Assembly (NCBI GenBank): GCA_947624375.1
Contig: CANQKD010000011.1
Coordinates: 1 to 64,000 of the forward strand
Direction of reading: 5' to 3'
DNA length: 64,000 bases
DNA from: an uncultured Clostridia bacterium
Lineage (GTDB): Bacteria > Bacillota > Clostridia > Oscillospirales > Ruminococcaceae
Position numbers and translations under genes: made by a program. Below, one piece after another: positions 7,399-15,249 of this stretch. Within the stretch, counting starts at the first letter, position 1. Every line of letters starts with the position of its first letter. Under the pieces are notes generated by a model. It was not told the DNA's origin, searched no databases, and saw only the letters and a program-made list of their open reading frames with translations.

Positions 7399-8574
7399 TT
7401 AATTTTTCCATGTTTCGCCGTCGAAGCGTTTTACCCACAGGTCGCTCCCGTCGGTGCGTATTGATATTAAAAGGTTATAAGGTTCTAATGTTTCTTTATC
7501 AGGCACGCTTTCGGTCGTGAAGAATATTCTGTCGCAGAAGTCTGAATATCCTACGCCCAGAATACTGTTTTCGCCTTCGTAGATCTTTGTTTCTTCGCCG
7601 CTTTCAATATCATGGCACATTATGACGGTTTCATCAGAGCGCGGTATATAATACACTTTGCCGTTTTTGATAGCGCACTGGTCTATATAAAAACCTTTTG
7701 CTATCAGTTTTGGGTTTTTGAAGTCAGGGTCGGCTGAGTAAAGCTCGTGACCACCGTCAACATAGGTCACATAATACAGCACGCCTTCCTGCACCAGAAT
7801 GCCGTACACCTGATCAGCAATTTTTGTGATCTCGCCGCTTTCTATATCGGCGGTATAAAGCTCGTACAGATCATCGGTAAAATATATCTTGCCGCCGTAA
7901 ACGCTAAAGTCGTATAGCCTCGAATCTACAGTAAGATCGATAGTTTTCACTTCTTCCAGAGTGTTTCTGTCAAGCAGCGTAACGTGCGCGCCGCCGAACA
8001 GATAAACATAGTCATCATCTACTAGCAGGTCAAAGATATAATACATCTCATTTTTATATTCTGTGAAAGTGGCTTTTTCAAACTCGTTGCAGAAGCTGTT
8101 TTCATACAGCACTTTGGTTTCGCCGTCTTTGCTCTCCAGCAGTTTATTTTCTTCGGTATGCCATATCGCATCGCCTACCGCAGTCGGATCCAGCCAATAG
8201 CTGTTGTTTACACATCCGGGGAATTGATTGTAATCGTGCGTGCAGCCTGCGACATCACACAGCGGTATAGCCTCGCCTGTTTGCAGGTCTACTTTTATGT
8301 ACCCCATATCCCCCATAAACCAAAATATATACGCATACTTGTCGCTCAGCGTAATATTGCTTGTCTGACCGCCGCTGACTGTATGCTGCTTGAAGTCTCC
8401 TGAGATGTGGGTATTCAGCGGCTGCGCATCCTGCTCGATCTTCTCTAAAAGCGAGCTGTCAACTATCTCGCCTGCGGAGTTTTCCTCAAAGTAGGTCTCT
8501 CTTTCACTGCTTTGGCAGGCGGTCATGCCAAGTGCGAGGGACAATGCGGTAAAAATTGCGATTGCTTTTTTCAT
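7399..8574 (-). CDS. Lipoprotein, paralogue 2 (propeller-like repeats)
   Basis: 391 residues, the same length as the downstream neighbour. The lipobox is GMTAC (Cys about 20). The signal peptide DNA resembles that of the gene at 3719-4819, the next 85 or so residues are nearly identical to paralogue 1, and the C-terminal two thirds are only moderately similar to it (YVYLFGGAHVTLLDRNTLEEVKTIDL versus a related but distinct run). It is thus a mosaic of its two neighbours. First gene of the operon; AGGAGG lies before the ATG and the next gene follows after 12 bases. Function unknown. Confidence 0.8.
   Translation of the reverse strand: MKKAIAIFTALSLALGMTACQSSERETYFEENSAGEIVDSSLLEKIEQDAQPLNTHISGDFKQHTVSGGQTSNITLSDKYAYIFWFMGDMGYIKVDLQTGEAIPLCDVAGCTHDYNQFPGCVNNSYWLDPTAVGDAIWHTEENKLLESKDGETKVLYENSFCNEFEKATFTEYKNEMYYIFDLLVDDDYVYLFGGAHVTLLDRNTLEEVKTIDLTVDSRLYDFSVYGGKIYFTDDLYELYTADIESGEITKIADQVYGILVQEGVLYYVTYVDGGHELYSADPDFKNPKLIAKGFYIDQCAIKNGKVYYIPRSDETVIMCHDIESGEETKIYEGENSILGVGYSDFCDRIFFTTESVPDKETLEPYNLLISIRTDGSDLWVKRFDGETWKN
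8237..8472 (-). repeat. 236-bp apparently identical block shared by two lipoprotein genes, copy 2
   Basis: Partner of 7046-7281 at an offset of 1191 bp, in the same orientation and in frame in both genes. Confidence 0.9.
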
Positions 8575-8690
8575 TTTTATTCCTCCTGTAATTTTAAAAT
8601 ATATATCATATCGCCAAACGGGATATAATTTGCGCTGTAAAAATTTTCTGCTCTTAAAAAATCATTCGACAATTTCTTTTATAAAAAAAG

Positions 8691-8734
8691 CTTTCACTAA
8701 TAAGTACACAAGAAACACGCAAAATGTTACAAAT
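8691..8734 (+). repeat. 44-bp imperfect direct repeat, copy B
   Basis: Partner of copy A at 3559-3602. It lies about 115 bp upstream of the first lipoprotein ATG, within the likely promoter region, and is also just downstream of the transketolase terminator. Confidence 0.7.
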
Positions 8735-8789
8735 TTTCCTGTAAATATTTTGTAAATATTATATTAATAAAATACGAACGACAAAAAGC

Positions 8790-8822
8790 AAAAAAGTCAC
8801 CGCACTAAAGCGATGACTTTTA
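8790..8822 (-). terminator. Terminator of the transketolase operon
   Basis: On the minus strand the stem AAAGTCATCGC/GCGGTGACTTT (one G-U pair) is followed by a T-rich run. It lies about 25 bp after the last transketolase codon. Confidence 0.8.
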
Positions 8823-8845
8823 TATCGAAAAATATCGAAAATTGG

Positions 8846-9790
8846 TTATTTATTGAGAAGCTGCCTTACGGTCTTTATGATATTCTCGCTAGAAAGGCCG
8901 AATTTTTTGAGAAGCTCTACGGCAGGGCCAGAGCAGCCGAACTCATCATTGACGCCGATGCGCACCACCTTGCAAGGGCATTCTTCGCAGACGACCTCCG
9001 TTACCGCGCTGCCGAGACCGCCTATTATACTATGCTCCTCAACGGTGACGATAAGCTTCGTTTCGGCGGCTGCTTTTGCAATGATCTCGCGGTCGATAGG
9101 CTTGATGGTGTGGATATTGATAACGCGCGCGCTTATACCCTGCTCTTTGAGGGTATCGGCGGCTATGAGGGCTTCATTCACCATAAGACCGGTGGCAATG
9201 ATAGTTATATCGCTGCCCTGACGAAGCTGTATGCCCTTGCCGAGCTCGAATTTATAGCTATCTTTATCGTTGAAAACGGGAACTGCAAGTCTGCCGAAGC
9301 GCATATACACGGGGCCTACATACTCAACTGCTGCTGCGACTGCCGCTCTTGCCTCGACGTCGTCGGCAGGGTTGATGATGGTCATGCCCGGAATGGTGCG
9401 CATGAGGGCGATATCCTCGTTGCACTGGTGTGTTGCGCCGTCCTCGCCGACAGAAATGCCTGCGTGGGTAGCGCCTATTTTTACATTAAGGTGCGGATAG
9501 CCTATGGAATTTCTGACTATTTCAAAGGCTCTGCCTGCTGCGAACATTGCAAACGACGATGCGAAAGGTATTTTGCCTGTGGCTGCTAAGCCTGCCGCTA
9601 CGCCCATCATATTTGCCTCGGCTATGCCGCAGTCAAAAAATCTATCGGGGAACTTCTTTTTGAATATGCCCGTTTTTGTGGCGGCTGCGAGATCCGCATC
9701 GAGGACATACAAGTTTTCATATTTATCGCCAAGTTCAGCAAGAGCATTGCCATAGCTTTCTCTTGTGGCTATTTTTACAACATCTGACAT
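8846..9790 (-). CDS. Transketolase, C-terminal subunit
   Basis: 314 residues covering the pyrimidine-binding and C-terminal domains of transketolase. It includes the conserved GIAEANMMGVAAGLAATG block (about 57-74) and the C-terminal fold beginning near DITIIATGLMVNEAL. With the product of the gene just upstream it forms the thiamine diphosphate enzyme that moves two-carbon units between sugar phosphates in the non-oxidative pentose phosphate pathway. Split transketolases are common in Clostridia and archaea. The two genes are 3 bases apart and co-transcribed; a terminator follows. Confidence 0.93.
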   Translation of the reverse strand: MSDVVKIATRESYGNALAELGDKYENLYVLDADLAAATKTGIFKKKFPDRFFDCGIAEANMMGVAAGLAATGKIPFASSFAMFAAGRAFEIVRNSIGYPHLNVKIGATHAGISVGEDGATHQCNEDIALMRTIPGMTIINPADDVEARAAVAAAVEYVGPVYMRFGRLAVPVFNDKDSYKFELGKGIQLRQGSDITIIATGLMVNEALIAADTLKEQGISARVINIHTIKPIDREIIAKAAAETKLIVTVEEHSIIGGLGSAVTEVVCEECPCKVVRIGVNDEFGCSGPAVELLKKFGLSSENIIKTVRQLLNK

Positions 9791-9793
9791 ATA

Positions 9794-10633
9794 TTAACCC
9801 TCCAAGCCTTTCAAAGTATTCTCAAGCTCCTCCATAGCGGCGGCGTACTGCTCCGCGTTGGGGGCTGTGCCGTGCCATGAAACCTGATCTTCCATAAACG
9901 AAACGCCCTTGCCTTTAACGCTCTTTTGTATGATAGCTACGGGCATCTGCGAGACTGTTTCAGCCTCGTTGAAGGCTTTTTCTATAGAATCAAAGTCGTG
10001 GGCATCCATTTCTATAACGTGCCAGCCGAAAGCCTTGAACTTATCGGTTATGGGGTAAGGTGAGCAGACGTCGCTTATTTTGCCGTCTATCTGCAAGCCG
10101 TTGTTATCAACGATAGCTACGAGGTTATCGAGCTGATAGTGGGCGGCGAACATTGCTGCTTCCCACACCTGACCTTCTTCTATTTCGCCGTCGCCGAGTA
10201 TTGCATACACCTTATACGGCTGAGAGGATATTTTGCCCGAAAGAGCCATGCCTGCGGCTGCCGATATACCCTGACCGAGCGAACCCGAAGACATATCTAC
10301 GCCGGGGATATGGATACAGGGGTGACCCTGCAAAAGCGCACCCACATGGCGCAGCGATTTGAGTTCCTCGACGTCAAAATAACCTCTTTGCGCCAGAGTT
10401 GAATAGAGCGCAGGGGCGGTATGACCTTTTGAAAGCACCAGTCTGTCCCTGTCGGGAAGGTCGGGCTTATCGGGGTAGATGTTCATTTTTGCAAAGTACA
10501 GATAAGTCAGCGTATCTGCAATTGAGAGCGAACCGCCTGGGTGACCCGATTTTGCGTTGTACACGCCCTCAATAATGCCCATACGCACTTTGCAGGCTGT
10601 TACTTGCAGCTGTTTTTTCAAAGCTTCGTCCAT
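9794..10633 (-). CDS. Transketolase, N-terminal subunit
   Basis: 279 residues forming the diphosphate-binding half of transketolase. The ThDP/Mg2+ motif GDGEIEEGQVWEA...DNN is present at about 148-178, and HPGGSLSIAD near residue 31 holds a conserved active-site His. KGHTAPALY and GSLGQGIS match the family. Its partner subunit follows directly. It sits downstream of the lspA-rluD-HAD genes on the same strand with a gap of only 36 bases, so it is probably in the same transcript. Confidence 0.93.
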   Translation of the reverse strand: MDEALKKQLQVTACKVRMGIIEGVYNAKSGHPGGSLSIADTLTYLYFAKMNIYPDKPDLPDRDRLVLSKGHTAPALYSTLAQRGYFDVEELKSLRHVGALLQGHPCIHIPGVDMSSGSLGQGISAAAGMALSGKISSQPYKVYAILGDGEIEEGQVWEAAMFAAHYQLDNLVAIVDNNGLQIDGKISDVCSPYPITDKFKAFGWHVIEMDAHDFDSIEKAFNEAETVSQMPVAIIQKSVKGKGVSFMEDQVSWHGTAPNAEQYAAAMEELENTLKGLEG

Positions 10634-10669
10634 AAATTTTACCTCCAGATATATAGAAATATTGATTAT

Positions 10670-11491
10670 TTACAAATTTATTCTGCCGCCGAGTATCATA
10701 TCTACAAGCTCGGTGACGGCATTTTGCTCACAGGAGCTTTCAAGGACTATATCACACACTTCCTTGACGGCATCGACCGCATTCGCAGGGCACACCGCTA
10801 TATCGGCGGCTTTTAGCATTTCGATATCGTTATGATAATCGCCTGCACAGATGATAACATCTCTATCTGTGCAGTAATGCTTGCGTATAAAATCAACGCA
10901 GCTGCCCTTTGAGATATTCTTGGGGAGTATCTCGTAATAATGCTTGCTGGAGCGGACAAAATCTACTCCCTCAAAATTCTGCTGTGCGACATACTCAACA
11001 AGCTTATCGGTTCTTTCTTGTTTATCTGCAAAAAGCGCTTTATACCACTTATCGGGTGGGGTATCTTCAATAGGTATGTAGTCGGGCGTTACCTTTGCTA
11101 TAGAAATATGTGTGCTTTCGGCTTCGTTGAGCTGCGGAACATAGACGTGATCAATAGTTAGTATCTCGCAGCCGATATTCGGGTTATCTTTAAGAATTTT
11201 AGCAATTATATCTTTAGTTGATGTGGGCAGGTATACATTCATTTTGCCGCATTTTTCGTTGATATCGTATACCAGAGCGCCGTTGCACATTATAGCAGGG
11301 AAATTTACCTCTATCTCGTCAAAATACTGCGCTACTGACTGCAAGGCTCTGCCTGTGGCTACGGAAAATCTTCCGCCTGCCGCTGTAAATCTTTTTATAG
11401 ATGCAAGGTCTTGCGGCGATGGTATTTTAGAGGGCGGCAGGATTGTGCCGTCCATATCCATTAAAAGAACTACATCAGATACTGCTTTCAT
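10670..11491 (-). CDS. HAD-superfamily sugar-phosphatase-like hydrolase (Cof type)
   Basis: 273 residues. HAD motif I is LLMDMDGTILPP (nucleophile Asp about residue 12, acid/base Asp at +2), and motif IV is IICAGDYHNDIEML near 213-226. The cap between them is of the C2b (Cof) type. Relatives dephosphorylate sugar phosphates or flavin mononucleotide; the substrate here cannot be told. Its ATG overlaps the rluD stop by 4 bases (ATGA), indicating translational coupling. Confidence 0.85.
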   Translation of the reverse strand: MKAVSDVVLLMDMDGTILPPSKIPSPQDLASIKRFTAAGGRFSVATGRALQSVAQYFDEIEVNFPAIMCNGALVYDINEKCGKMNVYLPTSTKDIIAKILKDNPNIGCEILTIDHVYVPQLNEAESTHISIAKVTPDYIPIEDTPPDKWYKALFADKQERTDKLVEYVAQQNFEGVDFVRSSKHYYEILPKNISKGSCVDFIRKHYCTDRDVIICAGDYHNDIEMLKAADIAVCPANAVDAVKEVCDIVLESSCEQNAVTELVDMILGGRINL

Positions 11492-12411
11492 ATATTTTCG
11501 CCGTCCCTGAGTTTACTGAGAATTTTGCTGAAATACTGCGGCAACTCGCTTTCAAACTCCATATACTCCCCTGTCGCAGGGTGGACAAAGCCGAGTTTGC
11601 ACGCATGGAGGCATTGCCCATCAAAATATTTTACCGCTTTGCCGTAGACATCGTCGCCCAGCACGGGGTGGTGCATATAGGCACAGTGTACCCGAATCTG
11701 GTGCGTTCTGCCCGTTTCGAGCCTGAAGCTCACATAGCTATAGCCGCCAAAGCGCTCCAGCGTTTTATAATGCGTTACGGCATTTTTGGAATTTTTCTGA
11801 GTTACGCACATCTTTTTTCGATCAATTGCGTGTCTGCCTATCGGGGCATCTATAGTGCCCTCGTCGTCTTTAAAACTGCCGCAGACTATCGCTTTATACT
11901 CGCGGACAAATGAATGCTGTTTTATCTGTTCGGCGAGGAAATTGTGCGAACGGTCGTTTTTGGCGACCATTAGCAGACCGCTGGTATTTTTATCTATCCT
12001 ATGGACGATGCCGGGTCTTATAACGCCGTTTATGCTTGAAAGTCTGCCTTTGCAGTGGTACAAAAGAGCATTGACCAGAGTGCCGCTCTCATTTCCTGCG
12101 GCAGGGTGCACCACCATACCTTTTGGCTTATCTACCACAAGCAGATCGTCATCTTCATAGACTATATTCACTGGGATATTCTCGGGAACTGCTTCGAGCT
12201 CGTGGGCAGGCGGAACGGTGACTTTTACGCTGTCGCCGCTTTTTAGTTTACAGCTTTTATTTACACGTAAGCCGTTGACAAAAGCGTTGCCGTCTGCAAT
12301 TAGTTTTTGCGCCGCAGAGCGTGTGACATCACAGTTTTCGGCGATAAATACATCTAGGCGCACACCCTCGTGCTGCTCACAAACGGATAACTCAAACTCA
12401 CTGCTCTTGCA
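11488..12411 (-). CDS. rluD: RluD-family pseudouridine synthase
   Basis: About 307 residues with an N-terminal S4 RNA-binding domain (RLDVFIAENCDVTRSAAQKLIADGNAFVNG) and a pseudouridine synthase domain. The catalytic Asp lies in HRIDKNTSGLLMVAK, and the GRTHQIRVH motif follows. RluD-type enzymes modify 23S rRNA; the exact site is not predictable here. The ATG at 12411 (MCKSSEF) is preferred because AAGGA precedes it; longer versions would run into lspA, which this start overlaps by only 14 bases. lspA-rluD is a widespread gene pair. Confidence 0.9.
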   Translation of the reverse strand, partial: CKSSEFELSVCEQHEGVRLDVFIAENCDVTRSAAQKLIADGNAFVNGLRVNKSCKLKSGDSVKVTVPPAHELEAVPENIPVNIVYEDDDLLVVDKPKGMVVHPAAGNESGTLVNALLYHCKGRLSSINGVIRPGIVHRIDKNTSGLLMVAKNDRSHNFLAEQIKQHSFVREYKAIVCGSFKDDEGTIDAPIGRHAIDRKKMCVTQKNSKNAVTHYKTLERFGGYSYVSFRLETGRTHQIRVHCAYMHHPVLGDDVYGKAVKYFDGQCLHACKLGFVHPATGEYMEFESELPQYFSKILSKLRDGENI

Positions 12412-12931
12412 CATTGTTATCGTCCTTTGGGGCGCTTTCATCGTGAGGTTTGCTGTCAGGTTTTTTGTCACTTTTATCGAAGAAAACAAAGTAAACGCAC
12501 AGCATTACTGCGCCGCAGACCACACAGATATCTGCAAAATTGAATACGGGGAACTCAAACACTTCCCACTTGATAAAGTCAACGACTTCATGCAGGCGTA
12601 TGCGATCGATAAGATTGCCCACGCCGCCTGCTATTATGAGCGAGAGTGACACATACTCGAGCTTTGAGCGCACTTTGCCCATTGCCATAAGCACTATCAA
12701 GGCGGCTATGAGCAGTATCGGCAGGACGATGAGAAACACGGTGCTGCCCTGCAAAATGCTCCACGCTGCGCCCGAATTGCGCACATGGGTGATCGAAATT
12801 ATCTTGTGCCCGGCGATCGTGATCAGCTCTTTTATCTGACCTATAGTATAGTGGTTTGTGATATACAGCTTGCTGAGCTGATCTATGACGATCAGCAGCG
12901 CGGCGGCTGCCAGAGATACAAACAACATCAT
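12398..12931 (-). CDS. lspA: Lipoprotein signal peptidase (signal peptidase II)
   Basis: 177 residues with four membrane helices. The two catalytic aspartates are visible in GGVGNLIDRIRL (about 104-115) and FNFADICVV (about 130-138), and the VRNSGAAWSILQ loop is the usual substrate-binding segment. The protein cuts prolipoproteins after lipid attachment and so serves the several lipoproteins in this window. The C-terminus carries a charged tail (KSDKKPDSKPHDESAPKDD) longer than usual. First gene of the lspA-rluD-HAD-transketolase run, preceded by an unusual structured leader region. Confidence 0.95.
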   Translation of the reverse strand: MMLFVSLAAAALLIVIDQLSKLYITNHYTIGQIKELITIAGHKIISITHVRNSGAAWSILQGSTVFLIVLPILLIAALIVLMAMGKVRSKLEYVSLSLIIAGGVGNLIDRIRLHEVVDFIKWEVFEFPVFNFADICVVCGAVMLCVYFVFFDKSDKKPDSKPHDESAPKDDNNVQEQ

Positions 12932-12960
12932 TATGAAAATGACTCCTCAAAGAAAATAAG

Positions 12961-13120
12961 CTGCCATCGCGGTGAATGACAACTAACGCGCGACGACGAT
13001 GTCGTCACTTCACGGGGACACCCCGAACTGGTTTCCCCGTGTACCCCTTCCTGCATCGGCTTCGTTACCCTCACGCTTTAAAACTCGCTATATAAGCTCG
13101 TTTTAAAGCTGCGCCGATAA
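12961..13120 (-). other. Structured non-coding region upstream of lspA
   Basis: Four nested or adjacent stems can be drawn: ATCGGC/GCCGAT (13055-13060 with 13113-13118) enclosing CTTTAAAAC/GTTTTAAAG (13076-13084 with 13100-13108), then CACGGGG/CCCCGTG (13011-13017 with 13035-13041), then GACGAC/GTCGTC (12992-12997 with 13001-13006). No open frame with a ribosome site is apparent. It may be an RNA leader of the lspA operon, a small RNA, or a genomic palindromic repeat. It matches no riboswitch class that I recognise. Confidence 0.4.
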
Positions 13121-13125
13121 ATGTG

Positions 13126-13156
13126 TAAACTGAGAGAAATGAATTCTCTCAGTTTA
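13126..13156. terminator. Perfect hairpin after divIVA
   Basis: TAAACTGAGAGA and TCTCTCAGTTTA form a 12-bp perfect stem with a 7-base loop, about 35 bp after the divIVA stop. The minus-strand 3' side is only weakly T-rich, so termination efficiency is uncertain. Confidence 0.6.
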
Positions 13157-13189
13157 CTTTATTTTAAATATGATATATTGCAAGGTGCG

Positions 13190-13951
13190 TTACTTTCTGT
13201 TGCCAAATCTGAGATCGGAGAATTTGACCTCTCTTGGTTTATGGTGGGTAAACACCGATTCATCTTTAAGAGCAGGGATATCCTGCGCGGCAGGTGCAGC
13301 TTCCTCAGCCTTGGGTTCTTCCTGTGCAGGGGCTGCTTCTTCGGTTATAACTGCGGCAGGGGCTTCATCGCTGTCATCGGCTGCTGCTTCTTCGCTTTCA
13401 AGCGATTCTTCATCGGGCAGCTGCATAACGAGCTGTATCTGCTGGCTGTATATTTCGGTAAGCTGCTCTCTGAACTTGGCGGCGTTGAGCTTGAGCTCTT
13501 TGAGATCTTTAGAACGCTGTGCATACTCGTCCTTGACCTGCTGAATTTTCTTCTCGGTCTCGGCGGTGTTCTCGGAGATGACCTTTGCGCAATACTCCTT
13601 ATGCTCGGCTATAATGCGTTCGCACTCAACTTCGCTTTCCTTCTCAACACGCTCACGCTCTGCAACAGCTTCGTTTATCATCTGTTCTGACTGCGCTTTT
13701 GCATCGGCAAGTATTCTCTTGCTTTCTTTCTGGGCGGAGAGAAGCGCATCTTTTATTGCGTCCTCGTCCTCCCGGTACTCGTTTATTTTATCAACGAGCT
13801 TCATTATTTTTTCTTCGCTGTCTGCGTTGTTGTTATAAAGCGTTTCGTAGTCATTAGCCACCTGTGCGAGGAACTGATCTACGTCCTCGGGTCTGTAACC
13901 TGATGTATACTTTTCAAAAACCTTTCCTCTGATCTCACTTGGACTAAGCAT
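13190..13951 (-). CDS. divIVA: Cell division/polarity protein DivIVA
   Basis: 253 residues. The N-terminal membrane-binding domain reads MLSPSEIRGKVFEKYTSGYR with the usual PEDVDQFL continuation. A long coiled coil follows (about 30-165), rich in Glu and Lys, and then an acidic Ala/Glu tail (EEAAPAQEEPKAEEAAP) ending in a basic patch. DivIVA marks curved membrane at division sites and poles. It is the last gene of the miaB-to-divIVA run and follows ylmH, as in many Firmicutes. Confidence 0.93.
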   Translation of the reverse strand: MLSPSEIRGKVFEKYTSGYRPEDVDQFLAQVANDYETLYNNNADSEEKIMKLVDKINEYREDEDAIKDALLSAQKESKRILADAKAQSEQMINEAVAERERVEKESEVECERIIAEHKEYCAKVISENTAETEKKIQQVKDEYAQRSKDLKELKLNAAKFREQLTEIYSQQIQLVMQLPDEESLESEEAAADDSDEAPAAVITEEAAPAQEEPKAEEAAPAAQDIPALKDESVFTHHKPREVKFSDLRFGNRK

Positions 13952-13980
13952 AGTACAAATGCCTCCTTAATTTTATTTAT

Positions 13981-14775
13981 TTACACAAATTTTTCTATCA
14001 CGATACGCACTCTGTTTTTGCGCGTAACATTACCTGCCTGTGAAAGCCTGAATTTCCCGTGACCTTTTATATAGAACACCGCGCCTTCTTCGATATGAAG
14101 ATCGCAGTTTTCCACCGTTTTGCCTGCCACGACAAAATTCTTTGATGCCAATATCTTCTGCGCTTTTTCACGCGATACGCCGACTGCCGCTGCCACGATA
14201 CAGTCTGCACGAAGTGATGAAACTGTACCCTCGATGATTTTCAGCTTCGGCGAAAGATCTATTTCAGAAAGGGCAGAAACGCCCTGCTGCGCCTCAACGC
14301 CGACGCTGCCGACTTTATCTATACGCAGAGCATCTTGCGCAATATGCTCTGCCAGAAAGGCTACGCAAGCGCCCTCGCCTGCCAAAATATCGCCTATACA
14401 CTCACGCTTTATTTCAAGCGACATCAAAGCGCCGAGAAAGTCGCGGTGCGTGAGCCTATAGCACGGTTTAAAGCGAAAAGACACGGCTTTTATGGGGAAA
14501 TCCTCAAACGTCGGCTGTGCATACTCACCGAATACGGCAAGCATTTTTCTTGAGCACTCATACTCCTCGCTGCTGTATCCGCCAAAAAAGCAATACCTTT
14601 CAAAGCGCTTACTTTTCATTACTACAAGCGCTATATCTCTCTGCCTCTCGCCGAGGAACATGGTATATCTGCAATAGCCTGCCTTATCGGCTGCCGAAAT
14701 CCTGTCAGCTATATTGCGTGCAAAGACCTCTTCTTCACGAGTGAGCCCGTGCAGAAACGAAAATTCTTCGCTCAT
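13981..14775 (-). CDS. ylmH: YlmH-type RNA-binding protein (S4 domain)
   Basis: 264 residues. The N-terminal half matches YlmH proteins of the division cluster (FGGYSSEEYECSRKMLAVFGE, YRLTHRDFLGALMSLEIKRECIGDI). The S4 domain is at about 180-240 (LRADCIVAAAVGVSREKAQKILASKNFVVAGK). In Bacillus and relatives YlmH has been linked to ribosome function and lies between sepF/ylmG and divIVA. It overlaps the sepF stop by 1 base. No ylmG lies between sepF and this gene. Confidence 0.9.
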   Translation of the reverse strand: MSEEFSFLHGLTREEEVFARNIADRISAADKAGYCRYTMFLGERQRDIALVVMKSKRFERYCFFGGYSSEEYECSRKMLAVFGEYAQPTFEDFPIKAVSFRFKPCYRLTHRDFLGALMSLEIKRECIGDILAGEGACVAFLAEHIAQDALRIDKVGSVGVEAQQGVSALSEIDLSPKLKIIEGTVSSLRADCIVAAAVGVSREKAQKILASKNFVVAGKTVENCDLHIEEGAVFYIKGHGKFRLSQAGNVTRKNRVRIVIEKFV

Positions 14776-15230
14776 CAGAAGCTGTAGCCGTTATTCTCCA
14801 GCTCGCTCATGAGGTCAACGCCCTGAAAACCTACATTCTTAGGCATAATTGCAAATGTTTTCTGGGCCATCATCTTTATATCGGCCCCGTTTGCATACGC
14901 CACGCCCGAAAGAAAGTCAAGTATTCTTCTTGCATCCTCGCCCCTTACGCTTTCAAGGTTCAAGAGGACTGTTTTCTGGTCGTTGAGGTCGTCACCTATT
15001 GACTTTACCTCAGAAAAATCGTTAGGTCTTGCAAGAACTATCTGCAATGTTGTTGTTGTCTCGATCATTTTAACTTCTCTGCTCCTTCCATCTCTTGTTT
15101 CTCTAGATTCTCTTGTTTCTCTTGCTGAAGAACGCTCAGGCTGTGTTTCTCTTGTATAGCCCGCATCTTCGTTTTCGTAATCGTCATCGGCGCCAACGAA
15201 CATACTTTTCAATCCGTTCAATACACTCAT
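14775..15230 (-). CDS. sepF: Cell division protein SepF
   Basis: About 151 residues. It starts with the membrane-anchoring helix MSVLNGLKSMFVG, followed by an Arg/Glu/Ser linker (TRETQPERSSARETRESRE) and the SepF core (IVLARPNDFSEVKSIGDDL, QKTVLLNLESV, ARRILDFLSGVAYANGADI). It anchors FtsZ to the membrane. The ATG at 15230 is chosen over one 15 codons upstream because GGAGG lies 8 bases before it and the amphipathic helix then begins the protein, as in the family. Confidence 0.93.
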   Translation of the reverse strand: MSVLNGLKSMFVGADDDYENEDAGYTRETQPERSSARETRESRETRDGRSREVKMIETTTTLQIVLARPNDFSEVKSIGDDLNDQKTVLLNLESVRGEDARRILDFLSGVAYANGADIKMMAQKTFAIMPKNVGFQGVDLMSELENNGYSF

Positions 15231-15249
15231 TTTGTTTTCCTCCAAAGAT

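Noticed and set aside
8846..10633. Frameshifted single transketolase gene
   Set aside because: The two frames each have their own start, a 3-base gap and domain-exact boundaries, as in natural split transketolases.
12961..13120. T-box or known riboswitch in front of lspA
   Set aside because: No T-box AGGGTGGNACCGCG sequence, no specifier stem and no other riboswitch core that I recognise. Kept only as an unknown structured region.
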